A stretch of 64,000 bases of DNA, from positions 1 through 64,000 of the forward strand of contig CAJXTB010000007.1 in NCBI GenBank assembly GCA_913061235.1, in the 5' to 3' direction. The DNA comes from an uncultured Pseudomonadota bacterium. GTDB lineage: Bacteria > Myxococcota_A > UBA796 > GCA-2862545. The position numbers and the translations under genes were made by a program. This document shows, piece after piece, positions 18,803 to 28,171 of the stretch. The notes beneath the pieces are model-generated. The model was not told where the DNA came from, made no database searches, and worked only from the letters and a program-made list of their open reading frames with translations. Positions within the stretch are counted from its first letter, which is position 1. Each line of letters starts with the position of its first letter.

Positions 18803-19345
18803 TTAGACAACGGCGGCGAAGACAGCGACGGCGAGACGGAGGGCGACGAGCCCGGTGAGTCCCACCCACACAGCGCCGAGAACGGCCATGGCTGGACCGG
18901 CGGTGATCTGGGTGTTGGCGTGTTGCTCCAGAGTGGCCAGGGCGCGGACGGTGGAGAGGGACGCGAGCAGGCAGGCGGCGACCAGAACCAAGGCGTACAA
19001 GATTGGCGCCAGGCCGCTGGTCAGGGCGAAGAAGGCAATGAATGGCGTGAGGCCTGCGCACAGAGAACCGAGCCGAACCACGCCCTGGCCTAGAGCTGCG
19101 ACCACGTGTTCGGGCGGTGCCTTGAGGGCCATTAGCTGGTGCGCAACGAGTAGTGCCGGGCTGGTCAACGCCGCCGCACCCATGGCGATAATGATGGCCG
19201 AAGGCAAGGTGCGAACCGCAATGTCGAGGTACCCAGTCCCGAGCGCGCTCGCGGTACCGAGCAGAAGTAGACCGCCAACAGCGGTACCCACCGTTCCCAT
19301 TCGGGGAGCGGTGAGGGTGGGGGTCAATCGAGCGACGTCTGACAT
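18803..19345 (-). CDS. Polytopic membrane protein, first gene of the operon
   Basis: 180 aa with about four to five transmembrane helices (VGGLLLLGTASALGTGYL, AIIIAMGAAALTSPALLVA, LTPFIAFFALTSGLAPILYALVLVAACLLA, VLGAVWVGLTGLVAL). An AAGGAG ribosome-binding site precedes the ATG. No family recognised. Its hydrophobic pattern resembles that of the next gene, so the two may form a heteromeric complex. Confidence 0.7.
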   Translation of the reverse strand: MSDVARLTPTLTAPRMGTVGTAVGGLLLLGTASALGTGYLDIAVRTLPSAIIIAMGAAALTSPALLVAHQLMALKAPPEHVVAALGQGVVRLGSLCAGLTPFIAFFALTSGLAPILYALVLVAACLLASLSTVRALATLEQHANTQITAGPAMAVLGAVWVGLTGLVALRLAVAVFAAVV

Positions 19346-19440
19346 GGGGTCTCCTTTGATGAAAGCAAGGTAGGACGCCCTGTGTGCAGTGGATGACGGC
19401 GAAGTGTGCAGGTGGTGTGCACAGCGCTAAGGCCCCCGGC

Positions 19441-20931
19441 ATGCAACACATCTGCGAGCTGCTCGACGACCTGGCGACCCGCCTGCCTGACCGGCCGGCC
19501 ATCGTGGCCCCCAATGGGGAGCAGCGAACGTTTCGCGAGCTGCACGAGCGGGCAGCACAGGTCTCTGGACGCCTCGATTCTCTGGGCGTCGGACGTCATG
19601 TGCTGCTGCTCATTCCCGTCGGAATACCGCTCTACGAGATTCTTCTCGGCGTGTTTTGGGGAGGACGAACGGCGGTCCTGGTGGACCCCTCCCTGCCACA
19701 GGAACGCCTGAACGCTGCCCTTGAATGTGTGGGTATTGACTCGTTTATCGCGATTCCAAAGGGACACTTGCTGCGCCTGAAGGTGTCGAGCCTTCGCGGA
19801 CTTGACCGGTACCTGTCTACGCGTAGTCTCGGGCCCTTTGCGCGCAGTATTTGGGGCGGAAAACCTGGACAACGCCGGCTGCCTGACGGTGACGAACCCG
19901 CGTTGCTCACGTTCACAACCGGCACCACGGGCGTTCCCAAAGCCATGGGCCGTGGGCATGGCTTCTTGCTCGCCCAGCACGACCTACTCGCCGGACATAT
20001 GGGCCTGTCAGCAGATGACGTTGACCTGCCGACATTGCCGGTCTTCCTACTCAACAGCTTGGCTGTTGGGGCGACCTGTGTTCTGCCAGATGGCGACCTA
20101 AGAGATGTTGCTGGACTGTCTCCCGCCGTACTGACGCAGCAGGTTCGCACGCACAACGTCACAACCTCGAGCGGTTCACCCGGCTTCTTTGCGCCATGGG
20201 TAAAGTGGCTGCTGGCACAACAGCAGACGCTACCCGAGCTCACCAAGCTCTTTACTGGGGGAGCGCGGGTGCCTGCGTCGTTGCTTCGCGACATGCAGAC
20301 CGTCTTTCCGTCCGCCAAGATTGAGGTGCTGTACGGGTCCACCGAGGCCGAGCCCATGGCGAGTATCAACGCCGTCACCGTTCTCGCAGAGACCGCACAG
20401 CGAGAGCTTGCGGGTGAGGGGACCTGTGTAGGCGCGCCGGTCCCTGGGCTCGCTGTGCGTTTGGTTGACCCAGACTCAGGTCAGGACGTGTCGGAGGGGC
20501 CTGGTGAGGTGTGGGTGTCGGGAGACCACGTCAACCAGGGCTACTACAACAACGCGGACGCAGACCATGCGAACAAGGTCAACGACGGCGAGCGCGTGTG
20601 GCACCGGACCGGAGATGCCGCGTGGCGCGATGAGAGCGGGCGCTTGTGGTTGGTTGGGCGGACGTCTGCACGGGTTGGAGCGCTGTACTCGTTCCCAACG
20701 GAAACACAGGTAGAGGCACTTGTTGGAGTAGACCGCGCGGCCCTCATTGATCTCAACGGCCACGCCGTCCTAGCATTCAGCGGTGTTGCCGACGTTGTTG
20801 ACGTGCAGCCCTTGGTGCCCGATGCACGGGTCATTCATCTAAAGAGCATGCCCGTGGACCCCCGTCACCGGGCCAAGATTGACCGGGTTGTTCTGAGGGA
20901 GTTGCTGCTGGGACAGCGCCCGCCGCTGTAG
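19441..20931 (+). CDS. AMP-forming acyl ligase, OleC-like
   Basis: 496 aa. ANL-superfamily ligase: P-loop FTTGTTGVPKAMGRGH (about residue 159), A5 region LYGSTEAEPM, A7 HRTGDAAWRDESGRLW, and the C-terminal catalytic Lys in DPRHRAKIDR. The segment LPVFLLNSLAVGATCVLPDGDL is close to OleC-type beta-lactone synthetases / 'peptide synthase'-like ligases. No OleA, OleB or OleD gene is nearby, so the pathway cannot be assigned. The start at 19441 puts the family's N-terminal ICELLDDLA at the right place; further upstream starts are possible. Confidence 0.78.
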   Translation: MQHICELLDDLATRLPDRPAIVAPNGEQRTFRELHERAAQVSGRLDSLGVGRHVLLLIPVGIPLYEILLGVFWGGRTAVLVDPSLPQERLNAALECVGIDSFIAIPKGHLLRLKVSSLRGLDRYLSTRSLGPFARSIWGGKPGQRRLPDGDEPALLTFTTGTTGVPKAMGRGHGFLLAQHDLLAGHMGLSADDVDLPTLPVFLLNSLAVGATCVLPDGDLRDVAGLSPAVLTQQVRTHNVTTSSGSPGFFAPWVKWLLAQQQTLPELTKLFTGGARVPASLLRDMQTVFPSAKIEVLYGSTEAEPMASINAVTVLAETAQRELAGEGTCVGAPVPGLAVRLVDPDSGQDVSEGPGEVWVSGDHVNQGYYNNADADHANKVNDGERVWHRTGDAAWRDESGRLWLVGRTSARVGALYSFPTETQVEALVGVDRAALIDLNGHAVLAFSGVADVVDVQPLVPDARVIHLKSMPVDPRHRAKIDRVVLRELLLGQRPPL

Positions 20932-21134
20932 CTGACGGTCGACGGACCATAGGGTGGTGGGCCGGCGTCTGAGAGGCTCGTTTGCCAGCCTTGTGAACTC
21001 GCAGGGCGCCTCGCTGAATTGTTCGGCTTGTACGAACGGATTGTTCATGCCGCGAAGGTCTTTCGTAGCCCGCAGCCACAAGGGTACGCTAAGGGGCAGC
21101 GGAACACGCAGGTTTAGCCAAGTGGGGAGAAATA

Positions 21135-22859
21135 ATGATTCGGTGTAGTTTTCTAGTTTGGATGGCCGCGGGTTCAGTCGCGCTTGCAGCAGACTCCAAC
21201 GAGGATGGATGCCAAGACGAATTTGCAGGGAATGCCGCATGTGTCAGCGTTGACGCAACGGTCGACGGCACCAGCACTGTGGGCGCAAATGCCATCGTGC
21301 TCGAGTACTCCACAATCGGGCCGGAAGTTGCCTTGGGTGCCGACGTCTTTGTGGCGGCACGTGCAACGCTCGCCGGACGGGTTGCCCACGCGAGCAACCC
21401 GCTTCCAATCGGAGCGAACTCGATCATTGGGCGCGGTGCTGAGCTTGGTGCTGACCATGTCCTTGGGGCCGACGTCACGATTGGACGGTCGACGGTTGCA
21501 GGTGCCCGCTTGACTGTCGCTGCAGGCGGTAGCCTCGGGTACGCAGCCCAGGTCGGAACGGACGTGACGGTTGGAGCGGATGCCGTAGTTGGCAACCTGG
21601 TGTCTCTTGGGAACTTCGCAACGCTAGGTGACAACGCTGTTGTCGCACGTAGTGTGACCCTCGCAGACGGTGCCAACGCCGGCAATGGTGTGTTGGTCAA
21701 CGGCGTTGTTGGACCGGATGCCGTCATTGGAGCGGGCGCACGGATTGAGCTGGGCGCGCGTGTCCGCAAGCAGGCTGACATCGGTGCTGGCGCTGCCGTT
21801 GAATCGACGGGTCGCGTAGGTAGCGGTGCCGTTGTCGGTGCTGGAGCGACAGTTCTCGGACGCGTCGCTTCGCGCGCCACGGTTGGTGCTGGGGCTACGG
21901 TTGAGTCTGGTGCTCACGTTGCTCGTGGCGGTGAGGTGTGCGCCGGAAACACGCTTCCCTCGGGCGCCCGTGTGAGCGGAGATTCTACATGGCCCCTCGA
22001 AGGATGCACGGTAACATCGTGCAAAACCATCCTATCGAACAATCCGGCTGCGAGTGACGACTACTACCAGGTGGATTTCGACGGTGCCGAAGGGCCGAAT
22101 TCTCCGGTTTCCGTGTGGTGTGACATGACCGGAGGGGGGCTCACCCGCCCATCACCCGGGCAGCGGTTTCGCCTTGATCTGACCGGCCAACCCGTCGAAC
22201 TTCCTGTGCCTGCTGACACCACCACGGTGTTCCAGTTCGAGTTGTACGGGGCATCTGGCGGACTTGGGAATGGCCAGGATGGTGGTCGAGGCGGCCGCAC
22301 TCTGGGCAACGTCGAAGTCAACGGTAGCGACACGCTCACCGTGTTGGTGGGTGGCCGGGGCAATAGTGGCGGAGGTGCCGATACCGGTACTTGTAACACA
22401 CGAACTGGAGGATACAATGGCGGTGGCCGGGGCTCGCGAGGCGGCTCGGGTGGTGGTGGCGCCACAGATGTTCGTCTGGGAGGTTCGTCACTTTCTGACC
22501 GCGTGCTGGTTGCTGGCGGCGGTGGTGGGTGCGGCAACGGAGCCTGTTCCGTTGCCGGTGGAAATGGTGGCGGCGCCAACGGTGCGAACGCGGTGGGCGG
22601 CAGTAGTCCTGGCCAAGGTGGTACCCAGAATGCGGGCGGTGGCGGCGGTAACGCTGGCGGGTTCGGAGTGGGTGGCGTCGGCCAGAACTGCAACGACAAC
22701 GGCGGCGGTGGCGGCGGCTGGTATGGCGGAGGCGCTGGCTACACGAGCAACTCGCCAGGCGGTGGCGGGTCTGGATACATCGCCCCTGTGGTGACCAGTG
22801 GTTCTACGGCGTCGTCTTCTCACGCCGGCAACGGTTGGCTCGAGTACATCTTCGAGTAG
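21135..22859 (+). CDS. Secreted beta-helix stalk protein, ALK/LTK-type glycine-rich tip (paralogue 4)
   Basis: 574 aa. Signal peptide 1-18 and GGGGAG ribosome-binding site. The signature DSNEDGCQDEFAGNAACV and hexapeptide helix (about 35-285) are closely similar to the protein at 9266. After a remnant fibrinogen-like start (VSVWCDMTGGGLTRP) the sequence becomes a ~200-residue glycine-rich domain: FELYGASGG, GGRGGRTLGNV, VGGRGNSGGG, GGGATDVRLGG, RVLVAGGGGG, GGGGGGWYGGG, GGGGSGYI. This order matches the glycine-rich domain of animal ALK/LTK receptors (Pfam Gly_rich type). Paired stalk identity with unrelated tips implies tip swapping. Confidence 0.85.
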   Translation: MIRCSFLVWMAAGSVALAADSNEDGCQDEFAGNAACVSVDATVDGTSTVGANAIVLEYSTIGPEVALGADVFVAARATLAGRVAHASNPLPIGANSIIGRGAELGADHVLGADVTIGRSTVAGARLTVAAGGSLGYAAQVGTDVTVGADAVVGNLVSLGNFATLGDNAVVARSVTLADGANAGNGVLVNGVVGPDAVIGAGARIELGARVRKQADIGAGAAVESTGRVGSGAVVGAGATVLGRVASRATVGAGATVESGAHVARGGEVCAGNTLPSGARVSGDSTWPLEGCTVTSCKTILSNNPAASDDYYQVDFDGAEGPNSPVSVWCDMTGGGLTRPSPGQRFRLDLTGQPVELPVPADTTTVFQFELYGASGGLGNGQDGGRGGRTLGNVEVNGSDTLTVLVGGRGNSGGGADTGTCNTRTGGYNGGGRGSRGGSGGGGATDVRLGGSSLSDRVLVAGGGGGCGNGACSVAGGNGGGANGANAVGGSSPGQGGTQNAGGGGGNAGGFGVGGVGQNCNDNGGGGGGWYGGGAGYTSNSPGGGGSGYIAPVVTSGSTASSSHAGNGWLEYIFE

Positions 22860-22870
22860 GCTGCACGGGT

Positions 22871-22897
22871 CTCACCGGCCCAGTAGGGTCCGGTGAG
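22871..22897 (+). terminator. Hairpin after the glycine-rich stalk gene
   Basis: CTCACCGG (22871-22878) pairs with CCGGTGAG (22890-22897), 11 bases past the stop codon. No T tract follows. Confidence 0.4.
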
Positions 22898-22964
22898 GCC
22901 AGATGTGGGGCTGGCGGGATGCTCAGACGCGAAAGTCTGTTCATCCTAAAAATGTCTGCGAAGC

Positions 22965-24494
22965 TTAGCGGTCCCAGACTGTGTGGTCGTGGCAGCCGCG
23001 AGGCTTGGGCAGGTCTCGCGTGCTGCGACGAGTGTTGCCGCTTGGGAAGGCCTCTTCGCGCATGGCTAGGTCGACAATGACGCTCGCTCCGGCCTGGGCG
23101 AGCTCTTCGTACAGGACCGGATTGGTGTTGCCGATGGTGTCGCAGGCTTGGTGGTAGCACGGGTCGTGGGCGGTCCCTTCGTCTCCGCCGAAGTCGTCTT
23201 CTTCGCTGTCTGTCTTCGGTTGGAATGCACCGCTGAACAGTCCACCGGTCGGAATGCCGAGTAGTGCGGGCCAGTAGCTATCCGAGGAAATGAGCAGTGC
23301 TTCCGGCCGTGTCGCCAGACCTTGCTCGTCAAAGTAGGCTTCAAACATCTCTTCGATGAGTGCCGAGCCGTCCGAGTCAACGCCGTCGTCGAAGTCCGAA
23401 CCGTCTCCGTCGTACACCATGCGAACGCCGTTTCCTGACGCGAGCATGTCGAAGTTCAGGTAGGCGTCGAGCGTGCTTAGGTTGGCGTCATTTGGCTCAC
23501 CGTTGTCGTCGTAGAAGTAGCGTGACGAGCCGATGAGACCCTCTTCTTCGGCTCCCCACCATGCGAGTCGCACGTGGTTTGTTGGGTCAATGCCTTGGTC
23601 CTGCATCTGAATGGCAAGCTCTAGGAGGAAGGCTGAGCCCGAGCCGTTGTCGTTGATGCCGGGTCCGGCCTCAACGCCGTCGAGGTGGGCGCCAACAAGC
23701 ACGGTTCGCGCTGGGTCACCGCCGGGGAGGTCCACAATGATGTTGCGGTCAGTGGTCACAGAAATCGTAGCGTCAATGGCGATGGTCAGCTGCAGGTTGG
23801 CGGCTTCGACCATTGCGCGGCCCGTGCCGTAGCTGACGCCAATGACTGGAATGGATGCGATACCGCCGTCTAGCTGACCTTCAACCACGTCTCTACGCCC
23901 TTGCTGGCCTTCGTTGAAGATGACCACAGCGCTGGCGCCGGCAGCCACGGCATTGTCGACCTTCTGCACGAAGGTGCACGTTCCGCGCTGAATGAGAGCA
24001 ATGTTACCGGCTGGGAATCCGTCAAAGTCTGCCGATTCGCAGCCGCTGTCCGTGCTGTTTGCTCCGCCGCTCGGGGGAATTGTCACACTGACCGCGCTCA
24101 GCGGAGCTGTGACTGTGCCTTGGCCCGACAGCTCGAAGACCGAAAAGTTGATGTCCTCAAGGCCCGCTGGGGGCTCGCCGTTGACCTGAACTTCCGCGGT
24201 GTTCAGTGTGTACTCTTCCATGTCGAACGTCTCTACAACGGGCTCTAGTCCGGCGTCTTCGAGTTGCTGAACAATGTAGTCCACGCTGTCGAGGTAGCCG
24301 CCAGACAGGAACATGCGGTTGCCATCGTTCGCATCCGCGATGGCCTGTAGGCTCGTGAGGTGGTCCATCAGGGCGGACTCGGTGATCTGCTCGGCGAACG
24401 TGGGCTCGTCGTTGACAAGCTCTCCGTCAGGCTCCGGACAGCCCATGGTGGCGAGTAGGCAGGCAAGGGCGATGGGGCGAGAGACTGTGCGCAA
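22965..24494 (-). CDS. M28-family metallopeptidase lipoprotein with PA domain
   Basis: About 509 aa from a TTG start at 24494, chosen because GGAGG lies 8-9 bases upstream and it opens a lipoprotein signal (IALACLLATMGC). A PA insert domain (IALIQRGTCTFVQKVDNAVAAGASAVV) precedes the peptidase core. All zinc ligands are visible: GAHLDGVEAGPGINDNGSG (His, bridging Asp), WWGAEEEGLIGS (Glu pair) and HDPCYHQACD (last His). The likely activity is an outer-membrane or periplasmic aminopeptidase / glutamate-carboxypeptidase-like enzyme. Contrast the inactive relative at 50751. Confidence 0.88.
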   Translation of the reverse strand: MRTVSRPIALACLLATMGCPEPDGELVNDEPTFAEQITESALMDHLTSLQAIADANDGNRMFLSGGYLDSVDYIVQQLEDAGLEPVVETFDMEEYTLNTAEVQVNGEPPAGLEDINFSVFELSGQGTVTAPLSAVSVTIPPSGGANSTDSGCESADFDGFPAGNIALIQRGTCTFVQKVDNAVAAGASAVVIFNEGQQGRRDVVEGQLDGGIASIPVIGVSYGTGRAMVEAANLQLTIAIDATISVTTDRNIIVDLPGGDPARTVLVGAHLDGVEAGPGINDNGSGSAFLLELAIQMQDQGIDPTNHVRLAWWGAEEEGLIGSSRYFYDDNGEPNDANLSTLDAYLNFDMLASGNGVRMVYDGDGSDFDDGVDSDGSALIEEMFEAYFDEQGLATRPEALLISSDSYWPALLGIPTGGLFSGAFQPKTDSEEDDFGGDEGTAHDPCYHQACDTIGNTNPVLYEELAQAGASVIVDLAMREEAFPSGNTRRSTRDLPKPRGCHDHTVWDR

Positions 24495-24576
24495 GAGGAC
24501 CTCCGGACGTGGCGGTACCGTATTGGCCAGCGTCGTTAACGGTGTGCAGATCCCGTCATGGTTGGTCTTGCGCTGT

Positions 24577-25098
24577 CTACAGCAGCTCAGCGTGCAGGGT
24601 GAGGGTGACCTGACAGGGGTCTGCGTCAAAGGCCGGACAGCGGTTTTCGCTGCCGCGAGCATTCGAGAGCGACAAGATGGCTTCACCCATGGCGGTATTG
24701 GCACCTGCTGGGGTGATGTCTGCGTCTATGGAGATGGTGACGTCGCAGTCGCCGTATCGGTCGGTATCTAGGCGCACAGCATCGATGACACTATTGGAAA
24801 TGACCAAGTTTTCGCCGCTGGAATCGACGGTGACGGTCATGCCAACGAAGGGCTCGCGAAAGCTGACATCGTAGGTGCTCGGCGTGGCGTCCGCTGCGGG
24901 CAGAAACACCGGGAACTCGAACGGATGCGCTGTGGCAGGACCTTCCGGCATAAAGATGGCTTCCAATGCGCCATCTAGGCAGGAGTCGTCTGCTGCGACC
25001 GTGAAGAATTGGTACTCACCACCGGCGATTCCACTCGATGCGGTGTCTCCGGAACAACCGGCACCGATGACTGCGAATAGTAGAATCCAACCGCTCAT
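24577..25098 (-). CDS. Small lipoprotein
   Basis: 173 aa. Lipobox VIGAGC (Cys at residue 15). The rest is a compact beta-rich domain with six Cys that could pair in disulphides (DDSCLDGALEAIFMPEG, YGDCDVTISIDADI, NRCPAFDADPCQVTLTL). No family recognised. Its ATG overlaps the stop of the gene at 25095-25460 (ATGA), so the two are co-translated. Confidence 0.7.
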   Translation of the reverse strand: MSGWILLFAVIGAGCSGDTASSGIAGGEYQFFTVAADDSCLDGALEAIFMPEGPATAHPFEFPVFLPAADATPSTYDVSFREPFVGMTVTVDSSGENLVISNSVIDAVRLDTDRYGDCDVTISIDADITPAGANTAMGEAILSLSNARGSENRCPAFDADPCQVTLTLHAELL

Positions 25099-25460
25099 CC
25101 GCAGTTGTCCCCGACGGTGTCGTCTTCGTCGTCACAGTCGTCGCCGTTTTCAACCCAGCCAATGGGTTGGTTACAGGCTTTCGCCGGTAAGTTGGGGTCG
25201 CCAAATCCGTCGTCGTCAAAGTCTGCGAACCACAGCTCAGCATCTTCAGCGTCTGGCTCGTCGCAGTTCGGGTCTTCGTCGCAGGCCAGGGCACCGAAGG
25301 TCCCGTTGCAGTTGTTGTCGACGCCGTCGCACACCTCGACCGCTTCGGGATTGATGTCTGCGTTGCGGTCGTCGCAATCAAACTCAGCGTCGAAACCATC
25401 ACCGTCGCGGTCTGAGCCGCAGGCTGCGAGAACCAACGCAACCACCATCATCCACCGCAT
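25095..25460 (-). CDS. MopE-type Ca/metal-binding lipoprotein
   Basis: 121 aa. The start at 25460 follows GGAGGCAGGT. Lipobox VLAAC is followed by MopE repeats: DRDGDGFDAEFDCDDRNADINP, EVCDGVDNNCNG and FDDDGFGDP...DDCDDEDDTVGDNCG. These Asp-rich repeats bind Ca and have been linked to Cu binding in methanotroph MopE. The whole mature protein is repeat, with no other domain. Confidence 0.8.
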   Translation of the reverse strand: MRWMMVVALVLAACGSDRDGDGFDAEFDCDDRNADINPEAVEVCDGVDNNCNGTFGALACDEDPNCDEPDAEDAELWFADFDDDGFGDPNLPAKACNQPIGWVENGDDCDDEDDTVGDNCG

Positions 25461-25509
25461 ACCTGCCTCCAAGACCGCGGAGATACCGCGGTGTGGGGGG
25501 ATGGTCTAT

Positions 25510-27156
25510 CTAAAACTGGGCCGCCATGGTGACGGGCAGGCACAAGACGAACGTTGCACCCTGTCCGCGGCCTGGGCTGTAGGCGTTGAGCTGGCCATCC
25601 AGCTCTTTGGCAGTCAATGCGCTGGCATGGAGCCCGAAGCCCTGGCCTGTCGACTTGGTCGTGAAGCCATGCTGGAACACGCGCTCGAGGTTGTGTGGGT
25701 CGATACCGGAGCCGGTGTCGGTCACTGTGATCTTGAGGCTGTCGGCTGAGTCCAAGCGAACCGCAACGCGAATGCGACGCAGAGTCTCCACATTGTTGTG
25801 CACGGCGTCTCTGGCATTTGTCAGGAGATTCGTCACGATCTGGATGATGCGGTGGCGGTCGGTGATGATGGGCGGCAGGTCTGGAATGTCTAGCGTCACT
25901 TCGATGTCGTGGTGCTTTCCAAGGCCAATCATGCCCAAGACTTCGTTGACCATCTCGGGAACATCCACCACTTCTGTGACGCCCGCCTTGTTGGCCCAGC
26001 GCTGCTGTGTGGCAACGGTGGCGGCGACATGGTCGACGGACTGACGGAGTGTGCGAACCTCGGTGAGTGCCGCTTCCCGTTCTTCTTCGAGGGACTGGAA
26101 CACCGCATGCGCGAAGGCGCCGAGTCGAGGGTCAAGGTCGGCTTCAGCTTCGAGCTTGATGGCTAAGCGCCCAATACGTTCAATCCGCATTCCATGCAGC
26201 CGTTCATCGACCAAAGCGGCGCTTACCGTGACGGCGTTCAGACCGTTGCCAACGTTGTGTAGGACGCCGGTTGCCACTTCCGCAGCACCGGCACGACGGG
26301 CGGAGGCCATCAGCTCGTGGTGAGTATTGCGCAGGCGTTGGCGTGTTTCGCGGTGTTCGCGGACTTCGAAGGCCAAGGAACCGTTGATTGAGGTGATTTC
26401 CTTGTGGGCGAGAGAGCGTGTCAAGCCGACCATATGGGCCACTACGAAGGCGCAAATGGCTCCGACCACCATTCCTAGACCGTAGCCGAGGTGTGCGATG
26501 GAGCTGGTGTCGCTACCAAAGAGTCCGAGCGCTCCGAGTGCACCGAGTCCTGCCAAGGTGACGCACGCGCCGTACAGCGTCCATATTGCGGTGCGTTGGG
26601 TGCAGATGACTTGGGAAAGTAGGGGTATGGCGGTGATTGCAGTCGCGGGGCTGCTGGTGATTCCGCCTGTAGCCAGGGCCAGCGCGGCGCTGGCGCACGT
26701 GAGGACTGCAATCAAGTGCAGGCCGGCGCGTTGTGGAGCGAGGCCTCTGTGCAGACGGACCACAATGGCTAGGCAGTATGCGGCAGCTAGGAAGAAGGCA
26801 GCGCTTACGACGAAGCTGCCACCAAACATTGGGTAGATACCCGCGAATACGATTGCAGGCGGGGTGAACAGGGCGATTGACACCACAACCAACCGGGCAC
26901 TACGCACCTCTTCCGGGATGTAGGAACGGTCGGTGGTTTGGGGGAGCAGTAGGTCTGTGAGGTTGAGGAAGGTTGGATTCCACGAGTCACCATTCAGCGG
27001 GCCGTTCGCATCTCGCACAGTGGAGATGGCCTGCAGCGTGCGCTCCGGAACGGGACGAGGGGTCTCGTTGCGTTCTGCTTCTGTCCCAGAAGCATCGTGC
27101 TGAAGGGGATGAGATGACATTGGTGTCCGCGCTCTGAAGGTGTGCCCACTCGCCAT
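25510..27156 (-). CDS. Membrane histidine kinase with HNVGN H-box
   Basis: 548 aa; an internal ATG at 27120 is an equally possible start. Six transmembrane helices (about 88-235) without a large periplasmic domain are followed by a coiled linker. The phospho-acceptor box is ATGVLHNVGNGLNAV rather than the common SHELRTPL. HATPase boxes are NLLTNARDAVHNN (N), VTDTGSGIDP (G1) and GFGLHASALTAKEL (G2). No response regulator is adjacent, so it is an orphan kinase. The HNVGN type occurs in large multi-sensor kinases of proteobacteria. Confidence 0.85.
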   Translation of the reverse strand: MASGHTFRARTPMSSHPLQHDASGTEAERNETPRPVPERTLQAISTVRDANGPLNGDSWNPTFLNLTDLLLPQTTDRSYIPEEVRSARLVVVSIALFTPPAIVFAGIYPMFGGSFVVSAAFFLAAAYCLAIVVRLHRGLAPQRAGLHLIAVLTCASAALALATGGITSSPATAITAIPLLSQVICTQRTAIWTLYGACVTLAGLGALGALGLFGSDTSSIAHLGYGLGMVVGAICAFVVAHMVGLTRSLAHKEITSINGSLAFEVREHRETRQRLRNTHHELMASARRAGAAEVATGVLHNVGNGLNAVTVSAALVDERLHGMRIERIGRLAIKLEAEADLDPRLGAFAHAVFQSLEEEREAALTEVRTLRQSVDHVAATVATQQRWANKAGVTEVVDVPEMVNEVLGMIGLGKHHDIEVTLDIPDLPPIITDRHRIIQIVTNLLTNARDAVHNNVETLRRIRVAVRLDSADSLKITVTDTGSGIDPHNLERVFQHGFTTKSTGQGFGLHASALTAKELDGQLNAYSPGRGQGATFVLCLPVTMAAQF

Positions 27157-27206
27157 CGGATGGGCATAAGAGTACTTAAGTAGAAAAGTGATGAAAGGCG
27201 ACGCAT

Positions 27207-28112
27207 GTGAGTTCGGTTCACGCGAGTATACAGGGCAGATGGGAACGACCGCAGGTTTATGATTTTGCCGGCACCCTGCGCTTTTTGCGATTGGGGTCCC
27301 ATGATCCGTCGTTGATTCAATGCCCGGGAGAGCTGTTCACTGCTGTCCACACAGCAGCCGGACCTGCGGTACTTCACCTGGCGGACGGTCCCGAGCTGTC
27401 AGCCCAGGCCTGGGGCCCTGGGGCAGAAATGGCCGTAAAAATGGCTCCAGACTGGCTCGGCCTGAACGACTCACCGGTGACATTGGGACATCTTCACCCT
27501 GCGGTGCGTGAGCTGGAACGCCGCTTCCCTGGACTGCACTTGGCTCGGCCCGGCCGAGTGTTTGACGGCCTGTTGCGAGTCATTCCTCAGCAGTTGGTGG
27601 CGTGGACAGACGCCACTGTCTTCTGGCGTCGTCTGGTTGAACAGTTTGGAACCGAGCTGCCTGGACCCGTACGGCTGATGTTGCCGCCGTCGCCAGATGC
27701 GGTTCGTGCACACTCTGCAGCCGCACTGCAATCCACTGGCATGCTCCCGAAGATGGCACGGTGCATGATTGACTGTGCGCGCCGTGCGAGACGTCTGGAC
27801 GCATTGGCTGACCTGTCTTTGGACGAGTTCGTTCGCCTTGTGCAGGTCCTCCCGGGTGTGGGGCCGTGGACAGCTGGACAGCTGGCGGGATTTCACCTGG
27901 CCCACTCGGATGCGGTGATTGTGGGTGATTACGGAATGCCACATTCAATTGCGTATGCTCTGACGGGTCGGGAACGTAGTACCGATTCGGAGATGTTGGA
28001 GCTGCTAGAGCCGTTTCGTCCACATCGATTTCGCGTGATTCGGCTCATCATGCATGCGGGTATTGTACCTCCACGACGTGGGCCTCGGGGAGATCTTCAG
28101 ACGCGTCGATAA
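27207..28112 (+). CDS. AlkA-like HhH-GPD DNA glycosylase
   Basis: 301 aa, GTG start. The helix-hairpin-helix VLPGVGPWTAGQLAG (about residues 213-227) is followed by VIVGDYGMP, whose Asp is the expected catalytic residue of the AlkA/Mag family. RPGRVFDGLLRVIPQQLV fits the family's domain-2 start. It would excise alkylated bases in base-excision repair. Divergent from the histidine kinase and upstream of carD. Confidence 0.82.
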   Translation: MSSVHASIQGRWERPQVYDFAGTLRFLRLGSHDPSLIQCPGELFTAVHTAAGPAVLHLADGPELSAQAWGPGAEMAVKMAPDWLGLNDSPVTLGHLHPAVRELERRFPGLHLARPGRVFDGLLRVIPQQLVAWTDATVFWRRLVEQFGTELPGPVRLMLPPSPDAVRAHSAAALQSTGMLPKMARCMIDCARRARRLDALADLSLDEFVRLVQVLPGVGPWTAGQLAGFHLAHSDAVIVGDYGMPHSIAYALTGRERSTDSEMLELLEPFRPHRFRVIRLIMHAGIVPPRRGPRGDLQTRR

Positions 28113-28171
28113 ATTAGCGCTTTACAAACGGTTATATTTATGGCAAGGTAAGCGCACATTAAGGAGTGCGT

